This document shows positions 1 through 9,838 of a stretch of 64,000 nt of DNA, one piece after another. A program made the position numbers and the translations under genes. The stretch's first letter is position 1, and each line of letters opens with the position of its first letter. The stretch spans positions 48,903-112,902 of the forward strand of contig QHMG01000009.1 of assembly GCA_003258725.1 (NCBI GenBank), read 5' to 3'. The notes below the pieces were generated by a model, which was not told the origin of the DNA, did not search any database, and was given only the letters and a program-made list of their open reading frames with translations. The DNA is from Candidatus Melainabacteria bacterium. GTDB taxonomy: Bacteria > Cyanobacteriota > Vampirovibrionia > Gastranaerophilales > Gastranaerophilaceae.

Positions 1-523
1 CAACTTCTAACCAAACATCACCTAGAGCGTTAGAAAATACTAATCCTGAATATTCAATAATATCGCCTGTTTCTAGGTCAATATTTTTTTCTGCAACTTC
101 ACGTTTTAAGAAGTTCTTTAACTCAGATAAAGGAATAACATTTGCTGTGTTATCTCTGCAAATCAAGAAAGTTATATATTTTTGAGAACTTCTCATTGCG
201 GGTTTGTAATCTAAACCTAAGCTAGAAAATTTATCAAATTTTGCTCTGATTTTTACTCTTTTGTTTACAAATGCGTTAGGGTGAGCCACTAAGTCAAGAG
301 GTTTTACAGGTGCATAAGTATAAGTTTGTGTTGGTGTTGCAACACTAGATTTTGTTGTTGATGTTGTTGCCCCATTTTTTTTGATAGGAGTTACTGGTGT
401 AACGGTTTTGTTTTTGGCTGGTTGTTTTGCAGGTGCATTAGCCGCTAACAATTGAGTTGAACCAATACCACCAATAAATAACATTAACACTGCCGATATA
501 ATTAATATATTAAACTTTTTCAT
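1..523 (-). CDS. secreted protein of unknown function, C-terminus beyond window
   Basis: An open frame runs leftward from an ATG at 523 to the window edge without a stop, giving 174 codons. An AGAAAGGA ribosome site lies about 7 bases upstream. The N-terminus is a clear signal peptide (MKKFNILIISAVLMLF, then a small-residue cleavage region near ALA-like LLAAN). A Lys/Thr/Pro-rich linker follows, then a compact domain starting near residue 75 with alternating hydrophobic strands (VNKRVKIRAKFDKF), which could be an OB-like beta fold. That fold guess is inference. I do not recognise the family. A weak minus-strand -10 (TACAAT) lies at 551-546. Confidence 0.75.
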   Translation of the reverse strand, partial: MKKFNILIISAVLMLFIGGIGSTQLLAANAPAKQPAKNKTVTPVTPIKKNGATTSTTKSSVATPTQTYTYAPVKPLDLVAHPNAFVNKRVKIRAKFDKFSSLGLDYKPAMRSSQKYITFLICRDNTANVIPLSELKNFLKREVAEKNIDLETGDIIEYSGLVFSNALGDVWLEV

Positions 524-836
524 GAATTGTCCTTTCTTTTTCTTCATTGTAGCACAATAAATAAAAATTGTTATTACCCATACATCTTTAATTGAAAAAT
601 TTCTTTAATGTTCTATTAGCACGAAGAAATAATTATAACTTGTAAAATGAACATATTTTTTAAGGTATATTCATATAACTTTTTAATATTTTGTTATAAA
701 AATTAATGGGGCATGGTTTTTTTTTCAAAAAGTGTGATAATATATTGATATATGATTATGCTGAAGTATTGTACTAAGATAAAAATTATATTTTAGCATG
801 AGGGGAAATACAACTATTACATAGAAAATTGGGAAA
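524..836. promoter_or_regulatory. 313-base divergent intergenic region
   Basis: This gap separates the leftward secreted protein from the rightward secretion operon, so it must hold both promoters. For the plus strand, an extended -10 (TG-T-GATAAT) lies near 735-745, about 90 bases before the 837 start. For the minus strand, TACAAT lies at 551-546. No long ORF or strong hairpin is seen. The rest is very AT-rich sequence. Confidence 0.4.
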
Positions 837-1754
837 ATGATTAGCGGATTTAGTAACGAAAGAGTTAATTATAGAACAAGGTATTTGCAATTTCCGTCAA
901 CTTTGACAGAAAGCGTACCTTCAATAAGCAAACCGACAGTGCATGTTATTAAAATTAGATTTAATAACATATTTAAAAATGATAAAATTTTATTTGCTGT
1001 AATCTCTGTAGCCTTGAGTATTTGCTCGCTAGCAGTAGGTTATGGCTTGTATTCTATGTATAACAATATTGTATCAAAGGAAGAAGTGATTGAAGCTCAA
1101 AATACAGTAGCAATGGACGAATTGAATGCAATTAGCGCTGATGATGCCGGAATTTCTGTGATGAACAAATCAGGGTTTGCCGGTGGTTCAGCCGGTTCTA
1201 CTCAAGGTGGTAATTATTTGGCATTCAACAATGGTGGTGGAATTGATCCAAACACAATGTTACTTGCAAGTGGAGATACTAAAGCAACAGGAAAAGAAGC
1301 TCTAACATCAAAAAAAGCTGTTGTTGATGTAGAAGAAAAAGTTGTATTAAACCCATTTTTACCAGCAAACGAAGCAATAGTTAAAAAAGTAGTGAAAGTA
1401 AAACCAAATCCAAATTATATTTTACCTCCTACAACACTTAACTCATCACCAGATGCAAATACTTTGTTACACACATCTGTTTCAGGGATTATGTATGATT
1501 CATATAGTCCTTCAGCAATCATTAAGATTTCTGGTACAGACTACTTTGTTAAAAAAGGTGATGTAATTCAAGGATTTAAAATTATTGCTATTAATCAAAA
1601 ATCTGTTGTTATTAAAAAAGGAAACAATATTTATGATGCAAAAATTGGTATAATATTAGCAACGATAAAACCAAATACAACCGGAACCGCTAATATTAAC
1701 AAAAAATTTGGTGGTTCTCCATCAACTAGAAACGTAAGTTACAGAAGAAAATAA
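837..1754 (+). CDS. GspC/PilP-like inner-membrane secretion protein
   Basis: This 305-residue protein has a cytoplasmic N-terminus, one membrane segment at about residues 48-72 (ILFAVISVALSICSLAVGYG) and a Gly/Ser-rich linker. Residues 210-275 form a beta-rich domain (SGIMYDSYSPSAIIKISGTDYFVKKGDVIQGFKI, split here for length) typical of the homology region of GspC and PilP. In that family the domain links the inner-membrane assembly platform to the secretin. PilP is normally a lipoprotein, whereas this protein has a transmembrane anchor and no PDZ domain, so it is closer to a short GspC. It lies 29 bases before the secretin gene. The ribosome site GGG is weak and very close to the ATG. The family call rests on domain pattern and context. 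Confidence 0.65.
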   Translation: MISGFSNERVNYRTRYLQFPSTLTESVPSISKPTVHVIKIRFNNIFKNDKILFAVISVALSICSLAVGYGLYSMYNNIVSKEEVIEAQNTVAMDELNAISADDAGISVMNKSGFAGGSAGSTQGGNYLAFNNGGGIDPNTMLLASGDTKATGKEALTSKKAVVDVEEKVVLNPFLPANEAIVKKVVKVKPNPNYILPPTTLNSSPDANTLLHTSVSGIMYDSYSPSAIIKISGTDYFVKKGDVIQGFKIIAINQKSVVIKKGNNIYDAKIGIILATIKPNTTGTANINKKFGGSPSTRNVSYRRK

Positions 1755-1783
1755 ATATACAAAAACATAATCGGGAGTAAGGA

Positions 1784-3886
1784 ATGATAAAATTTAACTA
1801 TAAACTTTGTGGAATATGCATAGTTTTAGCAATAATCGCAATAATGACAAAATCATTTGCTTTTGCAGCGAATGATTTTCTGGCGTATGTAAATCCATCA
1901 AATGTGAAACCTGTATTGAGAAATAATACAGCGTCTTCTCAGATGAGTTTATATGGTGATACAAGGATTACAAAATCAAACGCAAAGATTACATTGAGTT
2001 TGAAAAATTCAGATGTACAACCTGTTTTGAGAATGTTTGCGGATAAAGCCGGTTTAAACATTGTATTCCACGAATCAGCAAAAGGTAATGTTACTCTTGA
2101 TTTAGTTAATGTTCCACTAAACGATGCTTTCAGAATGGTATTACAAATTACGAACTTAACATACTATCTAGATGGCAGAACATTAGTTGTTTCATCATCA
2201 GACTTTGCTCGTTCAACAGGTTGGTCTAAACAATCAATGACAACAATTCCTGTTAACTACGTTGACGCTGCAATGATTGCAAACTTTTTAAATCAAAATA
2301 TTTTCTCTAAAAATACTCCAGGATTATCAAATTGGGATGTTGTTGTAACTAATGCAGTTGCAAATGAATTGTTGGTATTTGGTACTGCAAACGATGTTGC
2401 AATGGCTAAGAAAATTGTTGCAAAATTTGACGTTCCTCCTATAAATACAACATATACTTTAAAACATACAACTCCAGCAGAAATGGCGACTTTGGTATGT
2501 AATATGTTGAGAATGATTAATGGAGAGACTGATATTCAATCTGATGCTCAATCTTGGGGTGAATCTGCTAAGAAAGGCGGACAACAAGGTCAAGGAGGAG
2601 CACAAGCTCAACGAGGTGGTGCAACAGGCTTTGCTGCGAATATTCCTTCTCAACGTAAGTTATTTAGTTTTGATAAATTCCGTAGCAAAGGTGGTGTAGT
2701 AACAGGTTTTGCGTCATCAGGTGGCGGGTCATCTAGTGGGGGCTCATCAGGAGGCTCTTCAGGAAGTTCTTCAGGTGGCTCAGCTTTAAGTTTAGGTACA
2801 AATATAGTTGCATGTTCTGTAGATAAAGATGGTGTAACAAGTGGTATTGAAGATTCATCTGATTCATCAAGTAGTAACAGTAGTAGTTCTAGTGGCTCTA
2901 GCAGTTCTAGCTCTCAAAATTCTAGTTCAACAAATGCTAGTGATAGTATTAGAATGAAATCATTTGGTGACTTAAAAATGATTGTAAGTTATTTCCCACA
3001 AAGAGGTACTATTCAAGTAACAGGTGGTTCAAAATCGCAATTAAAATTAATTAGTGATTTCATAAAAGAACAAGATGTTAAAATTCCTCAAGCATACTTA
3101 GATATTTCAGTTCTTGAATTATCAGAAGACGGAACAAGAACATTCTCTAATAGTTGGGCTATAGGTTCTCCAAACTTTGTAGCAACTTTCTCAGGTCCAG
3201 ACGGTGCTACTGACACTGACCCGATTATCTTTGGTCCACAAAATAACCTTTATAAAGCAACATATCCTTCAATTAACGTTATGTGGTATATCAACTACGT
3301 GGTATTGAATAAAAAAGGTCGTGTAGTTGCAAATCCAAAAATTATGTTAACAAGTGGTCAACAATCTGTAATTGACTTGACAGAGGATTATGTAGAAAAA
3401 GTAACCGCTGAAATTATTACATCTTCAAGTGGTTCAGCATCTGGTGTACAAAGAACGTATGATATTGGTAGCGACATGGGTTTGAAATTTACAATTGTGC
3501 CATTTATTAGCCCTGACGGATATGTATCGTTGAACATTGATGCATCTTACAAAACATTGAAAGATCAACAAAAAGCTCAATTGGTTCAAGATGGTGTAAC
3601 TGCAGAAGAACTTGTTGCAACATTATTGAACAACCGTTCAATCAACTTAAAGAATGTTAGAATCAAAGATGGTGAAACTCTAGTTATTGGCGGTTTGATG
3701 AAGGAAAATGAATCTAAGAACGTTGGTAAAATACCATTCTTAGGTGATATACCTTTAATAGGTGTAGTATTTAGAAGTACATCAACACAAAAACAAAAAT
3801 CAGAAATGCTTATTATGTTAACTCCAAAAATCTTGAAAGATGCGGAAGATGTTGGAGTTGACTATAATAACGACAACGATTTATAG
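1784..3886 (+). CDS. pilQ: type IV pilus/type II secretion secretin
   Basis: The protein has 700 residues. A signal peptide ends near residue 28 (SFAFA|A). An N0/STN-type domain sits around residues 60-115 (LKNSDVQPVLRMFADKAGLN), followed by N1-type repeats. The C-terminal secretin core carries VVANPKIMLTSGQQ and the terminal signature GETLVIGGLMKE...IPFLGDIPLIG, which identifies an outer-membrane channel. Residues about 308-387 are an unusual Ser/Gly tract (runs such as SSSGGSSGGSSGSSSGG) between the N-domains and the core. It follows the GspC-like gene and precedes pilB and pilC, so it is the pore of the same machine. The symbol could equally be gspD. RBS GGGAGTAAGG is good. Confidence 0.9.
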   Translation: MIKFNYKLCGICIVLAIIAIMTKSFAFAANDFLAYVNPSNVKPVLRNNTASSQMSLYGDTRITKSNAKITLSLKNSDVQPVLRMFADKAGLNIVFHESAKGNVTLDLVNVPLNDAFRMVLQITNLTYYLDGRTLVVSSSDFARSTGWSKQSMTTIPVNYVDAAMIANFLNQNIFSKNTPGLSNWDVVVTNAVANELLVFGTANDVAMAKKIVAKFDVPPINTTYTLKHTTPAEMATLVCNMLRMINGETDIQSDAQSWGESAKKGGQQGQGGAQAQRGGATGFAANIPSQRKLFSFDKFRSKGGVVTGFASSGGGSSSGGSSGGSSGSSSGGSALSLGTNIVACSVDKDGVTSGIEDSSDSSSSNSSSSSGSSSSSSQNSSSTNASDSIRMKSFGDLKMIVSYFPQRGTIQVTGGSKSQLKLISDFIKEQDVKIPQAYLDISVLELSEDGTRTFSNSWAIGSPNFVATFSGPDGATDTDPIIFGPQNNLYKATYPSINVMWYINYVVLNKKGRVVANPKIMLTSGQQSVIDLTEDYVEKVTAEIITSSSGSASGVQRTYDIGSDMGLKFTIVPFISPDGYVSLNIDASYKTLKDQQKAQLVQDGVTAEELVATLLNNRSINLKNVRIKDGETLVIGGLMKENESKNVGKIPFLGDIPLIGVVFRSTSTQKQKSEMLIMLTPKILKDAEDVGVDYNNDNDL

Positions 3887-3901
3887 ACATAAAACAAAAA
3901 T

Positions 3902-5917
3902 ATGAACGAACAATTAGTAAAACTAAAGACAAGCATTAATAATGATGTTATTTCGAAGTTCGATTTACAAGTTTTAGAAGATTTGAGATTTGTACCTATC
4001 GATATTCAAAATAACACATTATTTGCTGTAATTAGTGCTGATTCAATAAAAGAAAAAGTATCAAAATTGGTAATGGATACTTTTCATTGTAATACTAAGT
4101 ATTACCAAGTTTCACAACATGAATTCAATGATTTTCTAGTTGCATTAGTTCAAGATATGGTTCCAACCGCACAGGCATCACCTCAAAATGCATCAATGCC
4201 TAAAAAGAAAATCGGTGAAATATTAATTGAATCAGGAGCTATCACTGATGTTCAATTGATTGAAGCCTTGGCTGAAAGTAAGAAAATGGCTATGCCATTA
4301 GGTTCAACTTTATATTCATTGGGCTTTATCACATTAGAGCAATTAAAAACTGCGTTACACAAACAACAAGGTTATGATGTTGTTACGACAGAAATGATGA
4401 GAAGTCAAAGTAAGTATATTACTTTGTTGCCTGAAGATTTTATTAAAGCTAATAAGGTTATCCCACTTTCATCTGACGGCAAAACAATTAGTGTAGGTAT
4501 GGTTGACCCAAGTGACACAAACGTTTTAAAAGATATCGTTTACTTGACCGGTCAAACACCAAAAGCATATTTGATGACTCATGTTGAGTTTAACAATGCA
4601 ATAAATAAATTCTTCTCAACTGCAAAACAAGAAACTCGTAAAATCATGAAAAAACTTGAGCAAGATGCTCAAGCTATGGACATGGAAGATTCAATTTGGG
4701 ATCAAATTGAAAAAGAATTGCAAGATTCTTCTGGTTCTGTTGCGCAGTTGGTAAACAAAATTATTTCTGACGCAATTGATTCTCACGCATCAGATATTCA
4801 CATTGAACCAAGACTTTCAAACCATGTTGTAAGATATCGTATTGATGGTATTTTAAGAGAAGTAATTGAAATTCCAGCAAAAGTTGAAATGGCTGTAATT
4901 ACTCGTTTTAAAGTTTTGGCAAGAATGAATATTGCTGAGCACAGACGTCCTCAAGATGGTAGTTTTACTATTAAGATTAAAGGTAAGACTTTCGACTTCC
5001 GTATTAACTCTTTGCCTGTAAGTGGTAAAGAAAAGATTGTAATTCGTGTACTTGCGCCTCCAGTAAGTTTTGATTCAACAAGAAAAGATTTGGAAATTGA
5101 AGGTGCTACTGAACGAGACTTAGATATTATCAATAAAATGATTGCATCTCCAAACGGTATTATTTTAACATCAGGTCCAACAGGTTCAGGTAAAACAACA
5201 ACTTTGTTCTCTTTGTTGAAGGTGTTAAATACCGAAGATGTTAATATTACAACAATTGAAGATCCGGTCGAAATTAAGTTAGAGGGGGTAAACCAATCTC
5301 AAGTAAATACAAAAGCTGGTATTACATTTGCGTTTTGTATGAGAGCTATCTTAAGACAAGACCCTGATATTATTCTTGTAGGTGAAATTCGTGACTATGA
5401 AACACTAGAAGTAGCGATTTCTGCTGCTTTAACCGGTCACTTAGTACTAAGTACTGTTCACACAAACTCAGCATCTGCAACGGTTACTCGTTTGATTGAA
5501 ATGGGTGCAAAGGACTACTTGATATCTTCAACTTTAACAGGTGTAATCGCTCAACGTCTTGTAAGAAAGTTGTGTAAATGTAAGCAAGAGTACTATCCAA
5601 CACATGATGAGGCTGCTCAAATCTTAATGGACGAAGATGATATTCAAAAATTAATGAAGACAAAACTTTATAAACCTACAGGTTGCCAAGAATGTAATAT
5701 GACAGGTTATAAAGGTCGTTTAGGCGTATTTGAAATTTTGCCTATTACAAAAGAAATTAAGAAATTAATTTCACAAGGTGCACACGATATTGAAATTGAA
5801 GATGCGGCAGTGGCTTGTGGTATGAAAACTTTGAACCAAGCCTGCTTTGGTCACATTTTGAATGGGGAAACTACTATTGACGAATTCGTTCGTGTATTAG
5901 GTCTTGCAAGTGAATAG
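3902..5917 (+). CDS. pilB: PilB/GspE-family assembly ATPase
   Basis: This 671-residue hexameric ATPase powers pilin or pseudopilin assembly at the cytoplasmic face. Residues about 100-165 form a MshEN-type N-domain (KKIGEILIESGAITDVQLIEAL). Walker A is GPTGSGKTTT near residue 425. Asp-box and Walker B residues are in ILVGEIRD near 490. A tetracysteine zinc site follows (CKC near 558 and CQEC near 597), as in PilB and GspE. All catalytic elements look intact. The gene lies 15 bases after the secretin stop and 11 bases before pilC. There is no strong Shine-Dalgarno sequence, so translation may be coupled to the upstream gene. A second, degenerate member of the family lies at 22836. Confidence 0.92.
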   Translation: MNEQLVKLKTSINNDVISKFDLQVLEDLRFVPIDIQNNTLFAVISADSIKEKVSKLVMDTFHCNTKYYQVSQHEFNDFLVALVQDMVPTAQASPQNASMPKKKIGEILIESGAITDVQLIEALAESKKMAMPLGSTLYSLGFITLEQLKTALHKQQGYDVVTTEMMRSQSKYITLLPEDFIKANKVIPLSSDGKTISVGMVDPSDTNVLKDIVYLTGQTPKAYLMTHVEFNNAINKFFSTAKQETRKIMKKLEQDAQAMDMEDSIWDQIEKELQDSSGSVAQLVNKIISDAIDSHASDIHIEPRLSNHVVRYRIDGILREVIEIPAKVEMAVITRFKVLARMNIAEHRRPQDGSFTIKIKGKTFDFRINSLPVSGKEKIVIRVLAPPVSFDSTRKDLEIEGATERDLDIINKMIASPNGIILTSGPTGSGKTTTLFSLLKVLNTEDVNITTIEDPVEIKLEGVNQSQVNTKAGITFAFCMRAILRQDPDIILVGEIRDYETLEVAISAALTGHLVLSTVHTNSASATVTRLIEMGAKDYLISSTLTGVIAQRLVRKLCKCKQEYYPTHDEAAQILMDEDDIQKLMKTKLYKPTGCQECNMTGYKGRLGVFEILPITKEIKKLISQGAHDIEIEDAAVACGMKTLNQACFGHILNGETTIDEFVRVLGLASE

Positions 5918-5928
5918 GGAGTTGAGTC

Positions 5929-7134
5929 ATGCCAGTATACAATTATGTTGCATTAAAAAATAATAAAGATGTTGTAAGAGGTAAGGTTGAAGCGGAAAAT
6001 CACAAGGAAGCACGTTCAATCATTCGTAAGATGTCTTTGCTTCCAACTCAAATTTCTGAGGACGTAAAAGCAAGCAGTGGAACTATTATTGCTAAAAAAC
6101 TCCAAAAAATGTCTTTGCAAGATAAGATTGATTTTACATCAACATTTCAAATATTGGTTCAATCTGGTATTCCTGTAATTGAAGCCTTGATGTTTTTGGA
6201 AAATGATGCGGCTAAAGCAAAATTAAGAAATATCGCAAAAGAATTAAGACGACAAATTATTGCCGGTTCTACATTTGCAGATACAATTGCTAAATATCCT
6301 AAAATTTTTGGACAAATTTATATTGGTCTTGTTAGAGCGGGTGAAGATTCAGGGGAATTGGAAAAAACTCTAGAACGTTTGTTGGAACTTCAAAAAAAGG
6401 AAGCAGCAATTAAAGGTAAAGTAATTGGAACTTTGATGTATCCCGCTTTCGTAATCGTTTTGGCGATTGTTATTGTAACAATCATGTTGGTATTTGTATT
6501 CCCCGCATTCAAAGATATGTTTGATAACTTAGGTAAAGAATTACCTCCAATTACGGCTTTCTTGATGAATATTGGTTTAACATTAAGAACTTATTGGATT
6601 TTAATTCCTGTAATTTTCGTCTCTTTGGCGGCATCAGTTTATACGGCATTTGCTTGGCAAACCTCAAAGAGATTGATTGATAAATATGTACTGAGAATAC
6701 CTTTGCTTTCTGCATTAATTGAGTACTCTAATTTCTCAAACTTCGTAGCGGTAATGCAGGTAGCATACGAAGCAGGTATTCCGATTATTGACTGTTTGTA
6801 TTTATCAAATATTACATTAACAAATTATACATTGCAAACAAAACTTAATGAGGCAACAACAAAGGTACAACAGGGGCAACATTTGTCTTTGGCTTTGAGG
6901 TCAGTTGGTGTAATGCCAAAAATGATTCTGTTTATGATTGCAACAGGTGAACAATCAGGGCGTTTGGGGGATATGTTGTTCCAAGCGACAGTATTTATTG
7001 ATAAAAAATTAGATGCAATTATTGATACATTAACAAAAATGATTGAACCGTTAATGTTGATTGTTATCGGTGGTATCGTACTTGTATTAGCATTAGCTTT
7101 ATACTTGCCACTATTCAGTTCTTACTCAGCATAA
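5929..7134 (+). CDS. pilC: PilC/GspF-family inner-membrane platform protein
   Basis: The protein has 401 residues, the usual length for PilC/GspF. Two T2SSF cytoplasmic domains are separated by membrane helices at about 170-195 and 220-242, with a final helix at about 372-398. Repeat signatures are FTSTFQILVQSGIPVIEAL in the first half and FVAVMQVAYEAGIPIIDCL in the second. It forms the membrane platform that the PilB ATPase acts on. RBS AGGGAGTTGAGTC precedes the ATG. It is the last large gene of the operon. No pilM, pilN or pilO is present here. Confidence 0.92.
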   Translation: MPVYNYVALKNNKDVVRGKVEAENHKEARSIIRKMSLLPTQISEDVKASSGTIIAKKLQKMSLQDKIDFTSTFQILVQSGIPVIEALMFLENDAAKAKLRNIAKELRRQIIAGSTFADTIAKYPKIFGQIYIGLVRAGEDSGELEKTLERLLELQKKEAAIKGKVIGTLMYPAFVIVLAIVIVTIMLVFVFPAFKDMFDNLGKELPPITAFLMNIGLTLRTYWILIPVIFVSLAASVYTAFAWQTSKRLIDKYVLRIPLLSALIEYSNFSNFVAVMQVAYEAGIPIIDCLYLSNITLTNYTLQTKLNEATTKVQQGQHLSLALRSVGVMPKMILFMIATGEQSGRLGDMLFQATVFIDKKLDAIIDTLTKMIEPLMLIVIGGIVLVLALALYLPLFSSYSA

Positions 7135-7150
7135 AAATAAAGGATAAAAA

Positions 7151-7471
7151 ATGGTAGATAGCGAAGAATTTAGTATTAATAAATCAAAAGCAGTTTCAAT
7201 GACTGAAGATTTTACTTCTGGTGTTTGGTCAGAAAAAGTTTTAGTCATAACTCAAGATTATGAAATTAGAGGTTATGTTTTTATGCCTAAAACAGGTAAG
7301 AAAAACAGAGTGCTTTCTGATATCTTAAATGGTGTTAAACGTTTCGTTGCAATTAAAGATTGCGAAATAAAACATAGATTAATTCCAGAAAGAAGAACCG
7401 AATATCATAGCTTCTTGCAATTAAACTTAAGCTCTATAATCTTGTTGCGTCCGGTGGCTGATGAAAACTAA
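7151..7471 (+). CDS. small conserved protein at the end of the pilus operon
   Basis: This is a 106-residue protein with RBS AAAGGATAAAAA, 16 bases after pilC. It has no signal peptide or membrane segment. Residues 24-100 look like a small beta domain (VWSEKVLVITQDYEIRGYVFM ... FLQLNLSSIILLRPV). That pattern recalls short cyanobacterial/Melainabacterial domains of unknown function found near pilus or regulatory genes. I cannot name the family firmly. Its stop overlaps the next gene by 11 bases, so the two are probably translated together. Confidence 0.65.
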   Translation: MVDSEEFSINKSKAVSMTEDFTSGVWSEKVLVITQDYEIRGYVFMPKTGKKNRVLSDILNGVKRFVAIKDCEIKHRLIPERRTEYHSFLQLNLSSIILLRPVADEN

Positions 7472-8294
7472 TAAAACGTATGTAGTTACAGGGGCAACTT
7501 CTGGAATTGGCTATGAAGCGGTAAAAGAATTTTCGGTAGAGAATGTTGTTTTTGCAGGATATCGAAATCCTAATTTATTAGAAAAATTGACAAGTTTGGG
7601 TAATAATGTCGTTCCATTTTTTATTGACATGAATGATGATAATTCAATAATTGAAGCTGGAAAATTTATTGCAAGTAAAACTCAACATGTGGATACTTTA
7701 TTAAATATTGCTGGTTGCGTAGTTGCTGGTGCAATGGAGACTTTAGATGTAAGCAAATTACGTATGCAGTTTAATGTTAATACTTTTTCGCATATTGAAT
7801 TTACACAACAACTGTTGAAAGCTAATTTGTTAGAAAATAGTCGAATTATCAACATAAGCTCAATGGCAAGTTTTGCGGTATTTCCTTATGTTGCTCCTTA
7901 TTGTGCCTCAAAAAGAGCTTTAGATATTTTATTTAATATAATGCAAGTTGAATATGGCGATAAAATTAAAGTTATTTCAATTAAACCTGGAGTAATTGCA
8001 ACTCCATTATGGGACAAATCTGTAGAAGGTAATCAAGATACGCTTTTAAACGATAACAAGTATGAAAAAGCCTATAATTATTTAAAAGATAATGCTCATT
8101 CAAACGGAAAAAATGGTTTGAATGTGAAAGAGGTTATAAAAGTATTAAAAAAAGCTGATAGCGCTAAATGTCCAAAAAACTCATATTTAGTGGGTAAAGA
8201 CGCTTTTGTAGCTTCTGTTTTTTCAAAATTACCACAAGCTCTAATAAATAAGGTTTTGCAGATTGGGATTAAATTAAAAATCTATAACAACTAG
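7461..8294 (+). CDS. short-chain dehydrogenase/reductase
   Basis: The protein has 277 residues with a classical SDR layout. The dinucleotide-binding motif is TGATSGIGYEA near residues 7-17. NNAG appears as NIAG near 82. The catalytic Ser is in INISSMAS, and the YxxxK pair is Tyr147/Lys151 in PYCASKRA. It is a likely NAD(P)H-dependent oxidoreductase, but the substrate cannot be read from sequence. It overlaps the upstream small gene by 11 bases and meets the convergent DegT-like gene tail to tail with a 4-base overlap. Confidence 0.85.
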   Translation: MKTNKTYVVTGATSGIGYEAVKEFSVENVVFAGYRNPNLLEKLTSLGNNVVPFFIDMNDDNSIIEAGKFIASKTQHVDTLLNIAGCVVAGAMETLDVSKLRMQFNVNTFSHIEFTQQLLKANLLENSRIINISSMASFAVFPYVAPYCASKRALDILFNIMQVEYGDKIKVISIKPGVIATPLWDKSVEGNQDTLLNDNKYEKAYNYLKDNAHSNGKNGLNVKEVIKVLKKADSAKCPKNSYLVGKDAFVASVFSKLPQALINKVLQIGIKLKIYNN

Positions 8295-9094
8295 AATAGT
8301 GGAACAGGTATTAGATATTTGTAGAATTGGTATTCATCAAAAATTTTAGGTAAACCTTCCCAGTAACGGTAAATTAAGAGTCCTTGTTTTTCAAGTTGAT
8401 AACCAACACTTTCGTCTTGTGTGAAATATGGATATACAAATGGTATTTCGCCTTCTTCTAATTTGAAGCCAAGTTCATTTTTTGCACCAAATTGTTGAGC
8501 GTATTGGTTAAAATTATTTAGTCTCCATGCTTTTTCTTGCTCAAAGTTTACTAAACTCATAATTTTTTCTGTTGTTTTGGACATATACATTAACGGCTGT
8601 TCATCAAGTCTAAGCTCATTTTTGACTATTTTTTCGTAATTCATATTTTCGTCAACTTCGTAATCTGGTGCTGTTTTAAACGGAAAATCTAAAACCTTTT
8701 CTGTATAAAGGTAAGCCCCGTCATTAACTCCATAATGAGGTTGAAAGAACTTTCTAAGTGATGAAAATGATGCCAATCCCATAGGTTCGGCAAAAAAAGC
8801 GTGAGCGTTATCAATAATTAAATTTGTGTATTTTTTTGCCAAAATTTTAATATTTTTATTGCAAATTCCAAAATAATTTGGGTATAAAATAAAATCGTCA
8901 AATTTAAACTTGCAGACAGGCATGAAATGTTCGTCTATGTGGTAGTATTCAACCTTACAAAAATCTTTTTTTAGAATGTTTTTTATGCTCGGGCAAATGT
9001 AATATGGAACGTGAATTACAGGTATTTTGTAAGCTCTAATCAGATACCTTAAACAATTTCTTGCAGTATTTAATTTTACAAGCTGTTTTGACAA
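8291..9094 (-). CDS. short DegT/DnrJ/EryC1-like PLP aminotransferase homologue
   Basis: The protein has 267 residues, well below the roughly 370-400 of standard DegT sugar aminotransferases. The visible core is LIIDNAHAF (the Asp that contacts the PLP ring nitrogen) and SSLRKFFQPHYGVNDGA, where the Lys of SLRK would carry PLP. The usual N-terminal segment and part of the small domain are shortened. Translation starts at TTG 9094, directly after the pgeF stop codon, with AGAGGA 8 bases upstream. The substrate is unknown. It could be a reduced aminotransferase or a non-catalytic relative. Confidence 0.6.
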   Translation of the reverse strand: MSKQLVKLNTARNCLRYLIRAYKIPVIHVPYYICPSIKNILKKDFCKVEYYHIDEHFMPVCKFKFDDFILYPNYFGICNKNIKILAKKYTNLIIDNAHAFFAEPMGLASFSSLRKFFQPHYGVNDGAYLYTEKVLDFPFKTAPDYEVDENMNYEKIVKNELRLDEQPLMYMSKTTEKIMSLVNFEQEKAWRLNNFNQYAQQFGAKNELGFKLEEGEIPFVYPYFTQDESVGYQLEKQGLLIYRYWEGLPKIFDEYQFYKYLIPVPLF

Positions 9095-9838
9095 TTATCT
9101 GTCCTCTAATTTAATAATGGCGCTATGTCTGTTTGTTGTTCCGCCTTCTTTTCTATATGAATAGAATAAATCATTGTTGCAAGAAGTGCAATATGGGCAT
9201 ACATCAATATATTTAACGCCTAGTTCTTCAAGTTGTCGTTTATTAATTTCTTTTAAATTTACGTAAATTTTTCCATCTCTGATTTCGTAAAGCCCCTTGT
9301 TGTTTTTTACGGAAACCATACTCATATTGAATACATCTTCTTTTACTTCATAACAGCAAACTGAAATGGCAGGACCTATTGCTACACGTACATCTCTGAT
9401 GTCTGTATTAAAATCGTCCATCATTTTCAAAATAGTTTTTGTACCAATTCTTCCAACTGTACCTTTCCAGCCTGCATGGATTACCGCACCTATGTTTTGC
9501 TTTTTATCATAAGCAATTAGTGGTGTGCAATCTGCAAAATTTAAAAATACGGCTTGTTCATGGTTAGTTAGAATAAGTGCATCAGCTTCTGGATAATATG
9601 TTTTGCCTAATTCAGCTACTGCAACAGTGTCAGTGTGGCGTTGTTCAGGATAGATAAAGTTTTCTTGTGTAATACCTAATTCTTCGCAAAACATTTTTCT
9701 ATTTTCTTCAATAATATTTTGCATTTCAGGTTCTTTTGACTTGATAGGACACTCTCTTGTTGTAAAATAGTGAGTCAATCCCTCTAAAATGTCTGTTTTC
9801 ATTATAGTTTTGCCATGTAACTTATCTAGATAGAACAT
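9095..9838 (-). CDS. pgeF: PgeF/YfiH-family multicopper polyphenol oxidase-like purine nucleoside hydrolase
   Basis: The protein has 247 residues. Family signatures are NFADCTPLIAYD, AVIHAGWKGTVG and the C-terminal CPYCTSCNNDLFYSYRKEG, which supply the zinc-binding Cys/His residues of the YfiH/LACC1 fold. The family cleaves or phosphorolyses purine nucleosides and, as PgeF, edits wrong amino acids in peptidoglycan precursors. Which role applies here is unknown. The start overlaps the trmFO stop by 13 bases, so the two are coupled. An alternative start is the Met at residue 13. Confidence 0.85.
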   Translation of the reverse strand: MFYLDKLHGKTIMKTDILEGLTHYFTTRECPIKSKEPEMQNIIEENRKMFCEELGITQENFIYPEQRHTDTVAVAELGKTYYPEADALILTNHEQAVFLNFADCTPLIAYDKKQNIGAVIHAGWKGTVGRIGTKTILKMMDDFNTDIRDVRVAIGPAISVCCYEVKEDVFNMSMVSVKNNKGLYEIRDGKIYVNLKEINKRQLEELGVKYIDVCPYCTSCNNDLFYSYRKEGGTTNRHSAIIKLEDR

